From the NCBI GenBank assembly GCA_037349105.1, contig JAYJMM010000116.1, positions 2,542,001 through 2,606,000 of the forward strand: 64,000 nucleotides of DNA. The letters run 5' to 3'. Position numbers and translations under genes: made by a program. The notes beneath the pieces are model-generated. The model saw only the letters and a program-made list of their open reading frames with translations, searched no databases and was not told where the DNA came from. How positions within the stretch are numbered: position 1 is the stretch's first letter; each line of letters begins with the position of its first letter. Source of the stretch: Limnomonas spitsbergensis. Lineage: Eukaryota > Chlorophyta > Chlorophyceae > Chlamydomonadales. Positions 62,150-64,000 of the stretch are shown here, piece after piece.

Positions 62150-62784
62150 CGCGATGTGCGCTTCAGGTCCGTGGCGGACTTCTTTCCTCACGGCAGTGAC
62201 GGACGCCTACGGGCAGACTCAGTGTCTACACACTGGCTGCGAGTGCTCAGCGAGTTAAGCAGCAGAGTCGGATATTTGTATGTCTAGCAATTGACTATGG
62301 TAGCGCAGGCCTTCTGGCCGTCTGGGCGCGATCCAGCAGGGCTATGTTAAGGGGCACTTACCGCGCGACTCGCGGTGAGGTTGCCGAGGCGTAGACTGCG
62401 TACTTCTTCTTCTGCAGGGCCTCGGTTCTCTTTACTGGGTACTTGTCTCCAGCTAGTTCGACTGAGGCTGAACTAGTCTTGACTTGTGTAGAGGTACTGA
62501 CTTATTGGAGCGCTGAAGGTCTCATACACTGATGACGGCCGTGGCTTGTTACAATAGAGGTCTGTCCTTTAGAAAGGGACGAAGTAACTAGTTTAGGCAA
62601 TTGCCGGGATACAGGGACCCGGCAGGCCCAATTCAGAGTACGGATTATGCTCAATCACCCTGCGTAAGCGGGTTTCTAGGTCTCAGTTCAAATCAGGAGA
62701 ATCCGCAGAGAAGCTGCGGAGGCTCCGTGGCCGCTAACGGCGGCTCAAACGGTTCTGTCACGTATATGGTAATATACTGTGACA
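62150..62784 (-). repeat. Right (5') LTR of element B
   Basis: 635 bp, with about three differences from 29955-30589 (for example GCCGGG for GTCGGG, CCGCAG for CCACAG, ATATGG for ATACGG). On the minus strand it begins TGTCACAGTATATTACCATA, and the terminal TGTCAC...GTGACA inverted repeat is kept. High identity points to recent insertion. Confidence 0.8.
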
Positions 62785-64000
62785 TTTGTTCTGATGTGAG
62801 ATTATTTAGCATGTCCAAGCCAATTTTGTTCTTGAATGATGTGAATAAATCATTGAATTCATTTGATGCACGTTCTATTTAGATTCCATCTTCTTGCCTC
62901 AGTGAAGTGCTTTGGGACAGAGCTAACCTATTTCGTTTCCTCCCCTAGATATGCAAACGACACGAGTCTCGGGCGAGAATTCAGCTTCACCCAAGAGGAC
63001 ACTCCCCGACTCAGGGCAGTGATCTTGCACGAACTCCTGACTGTCTAGTAGATGTTTATAGACATAATGCGACATAATATATGCACGGTGCATAGCTGCT
63101 GGGCCCTGCTGAACGCTTTGTTGTGTGTTGCTAGTAGGGAATGACTGAGCTCAATTCAAGGCACCATGCACAGCTAGGAGTCCTAGCAGCCATGGTGCAA
63201 TAAATTCTCCATTGCGAGGGGGGCATGAGCATGGAACCCGGCGATCTAGAGGCATGTGCAAAGTTTGTCCCATGCTGCTGTTACCCATGGCCTGATTTTG
63301 TTTTACACGTATATGTTTGGAAATATTTGGTACTGCTTACTTCGTCCTGGTTACTTCTGAGCATCAATTTTGTACTTGTCGAAGAGGGCTGAATGTGTGA
63401 CCTGCTGTCGTTACCATGGCGCTCATATTTTTAAGGAAGATTTGTAGCTCGGCATCGGCATAGTTAGTATGATGTTCCAACGAAATCTTTGTGAATGTAT
63501 GTACCTTATGTGTGAAGGTAGAGAACTGAAGGAAAGATGAAAAATACCAGTCAACTAGGGATGGCTAGTCCAAGCAAATGAATGGCACTGCTTATTGTCA
63601 TCTTTACCGGGCACGATTATTCTCTTATAAGTGCCCATACGCTGCCACCTCGCTCTGATGTCACACTCATGCCCTCTCAAACGGTGCTCTCAACTTCTAG
63701 CCGTGGCGAACGTACGCAGCTCACTTGCACTATCGTAAACAAGCATTAAAAGGATATTACACAGGTCAACTTCGGCAATGGTGATTGACTGTAGGTTACC
63801 TGGTTGCAGATTTTCTAATGGGTTGTTGCCTCGAAGAGGTAGGGCGTCAGGTTTGACGATATTGCACGCGCGCGGCATGAGTGAAATCAGAGGGAAGTGG
63901 AAAGTTGCGAGAAGAGCTGCTGGCTTGTAGACCCGTGATGCATACAAGGCGAAGGTCAGTCGCGGTACCATGGTAGCTCGCCTCGTATCACGGTAGGAAA
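62785..64000. other. Right flank, no gene seen
   Basis: AT-richer sequence with short open frames only. At 63962-63996 GGTACCATGGTAGCTCGCCT and CGTATCACGGTAGG repeat a motif found near 20550, suggesting the start of another dispersed repeat. Confidence 0.4.

Larger units (their letters stand above)
29955..62784 (-). mobile_element. Element B: giant (about 32.8 kb) Ty3-like LTR retrotransposon
   Basis: Bounded by 635-bp direct repeats (62150-62784 as 5' LTR, 29955-30589 as 3' LTR) that differ at about three positions. A 24-nt primer-binding-site candidate directly follows the 5' LTR. Minus-strand gag-like and pol ORFs lie between. Nearly all credible coding sequence inside is on the minus strand. 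No target-site duplication was found, and no clear polypurine tract precedes the 3' LTR. Alternative: a smaller element expanded by nested insertions, supported by TIR-like sequences at 44604 and 57593 and transposase fragments at 38.7-44.0 kb. Confidence 0.6.

Noticed and set aside
29955..62784. DIRS-type tyrosine-recombinase retroelement
   Set aside because: The repeat order is similar, but Pol carries a DDE integrase with HHCC finger, and the LTR plus PBS arrangement fits a Ty3-like element better.

Overview
The window is eukaryotic nuclear DNA: genes are split by GT-AG introns, tandem repeats are abundant, and retrotransposons are large. The best recognisable host gene is a member of the plant/algal MLO seven-transmembrane family. 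Together with intron-rich, GC-moderate coding sequence and heavy minisatellite load, this suggests a green alga, perhaps of the prasinophyte type. The species assignment is inference only.

Layout. (1) About 0.6-0.8 kb: one exon of an unrecognised minus-strand gene. (2) 1.5-20.0 kb, plus strand: an MLO-like gene that I resolve into 11 exons. All intron phases match and the exons sum to 2364 nt (788 codons including stop). Its introns are full of minisatellites, including a 4.6 kb array of a 58-bp unit. Many of these repeats are copies of the exon-intron boundaries themselves. (3) 20.0-21.6 kb: intergenic, with clusters of TACC/GGTA palindromes. (4) 21.6-27.9 kb, plus strand: a decayed Ty3-like pol (element A) with RT, RNase H, a truncated cytosine methyltransferase, integrase and a complete PHD finger. 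(5) 27.8-29.1 kb: a tandem repeat with a period of roughly 780 bp. (6) 29.95-62.78 kb: a region bounded by two 635-bp direct repeats (about 99.5% identical), inside which nearly every credible coding region is on the minus strand. I read it as one giant (about 32.8 kb) LTR retrotransposon (element B), possibly with nested insertions. In minus-strand order it holds a C2H2-finger gene, 153-bp and 172-bp tandem arrays, an unrecognised multi-exon gene, a chain of gag-like ORFs with zinc knuckles and a protease-like motif, KDZ-transposase-like and recombinase-like gene fragments, another gag-region ORF, and a 1662-residue Pol ORF. (7) 62.8-64.0 kb: no gene seen.

The most interesting system is element B. 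Its Pol ORF fuses RT, RNase H, a DNMT3-like C5-cytosine methyltransferase with all main motifs, a DDE integrase and the remnant of a PHD finger. Directly inside its 5' LTR lies a 24-nt sequence that is the perfect reverse complement of an LTR segment, as expected for Tf1-type self-primed reverse transcription. Element A and element B carry different in-frame domain deletions (methyltransferase motif I in A; integrase C-terminus plus half of the PHD in B). The second theme is the repeated duplication of splice-site regions in the MLO gene.
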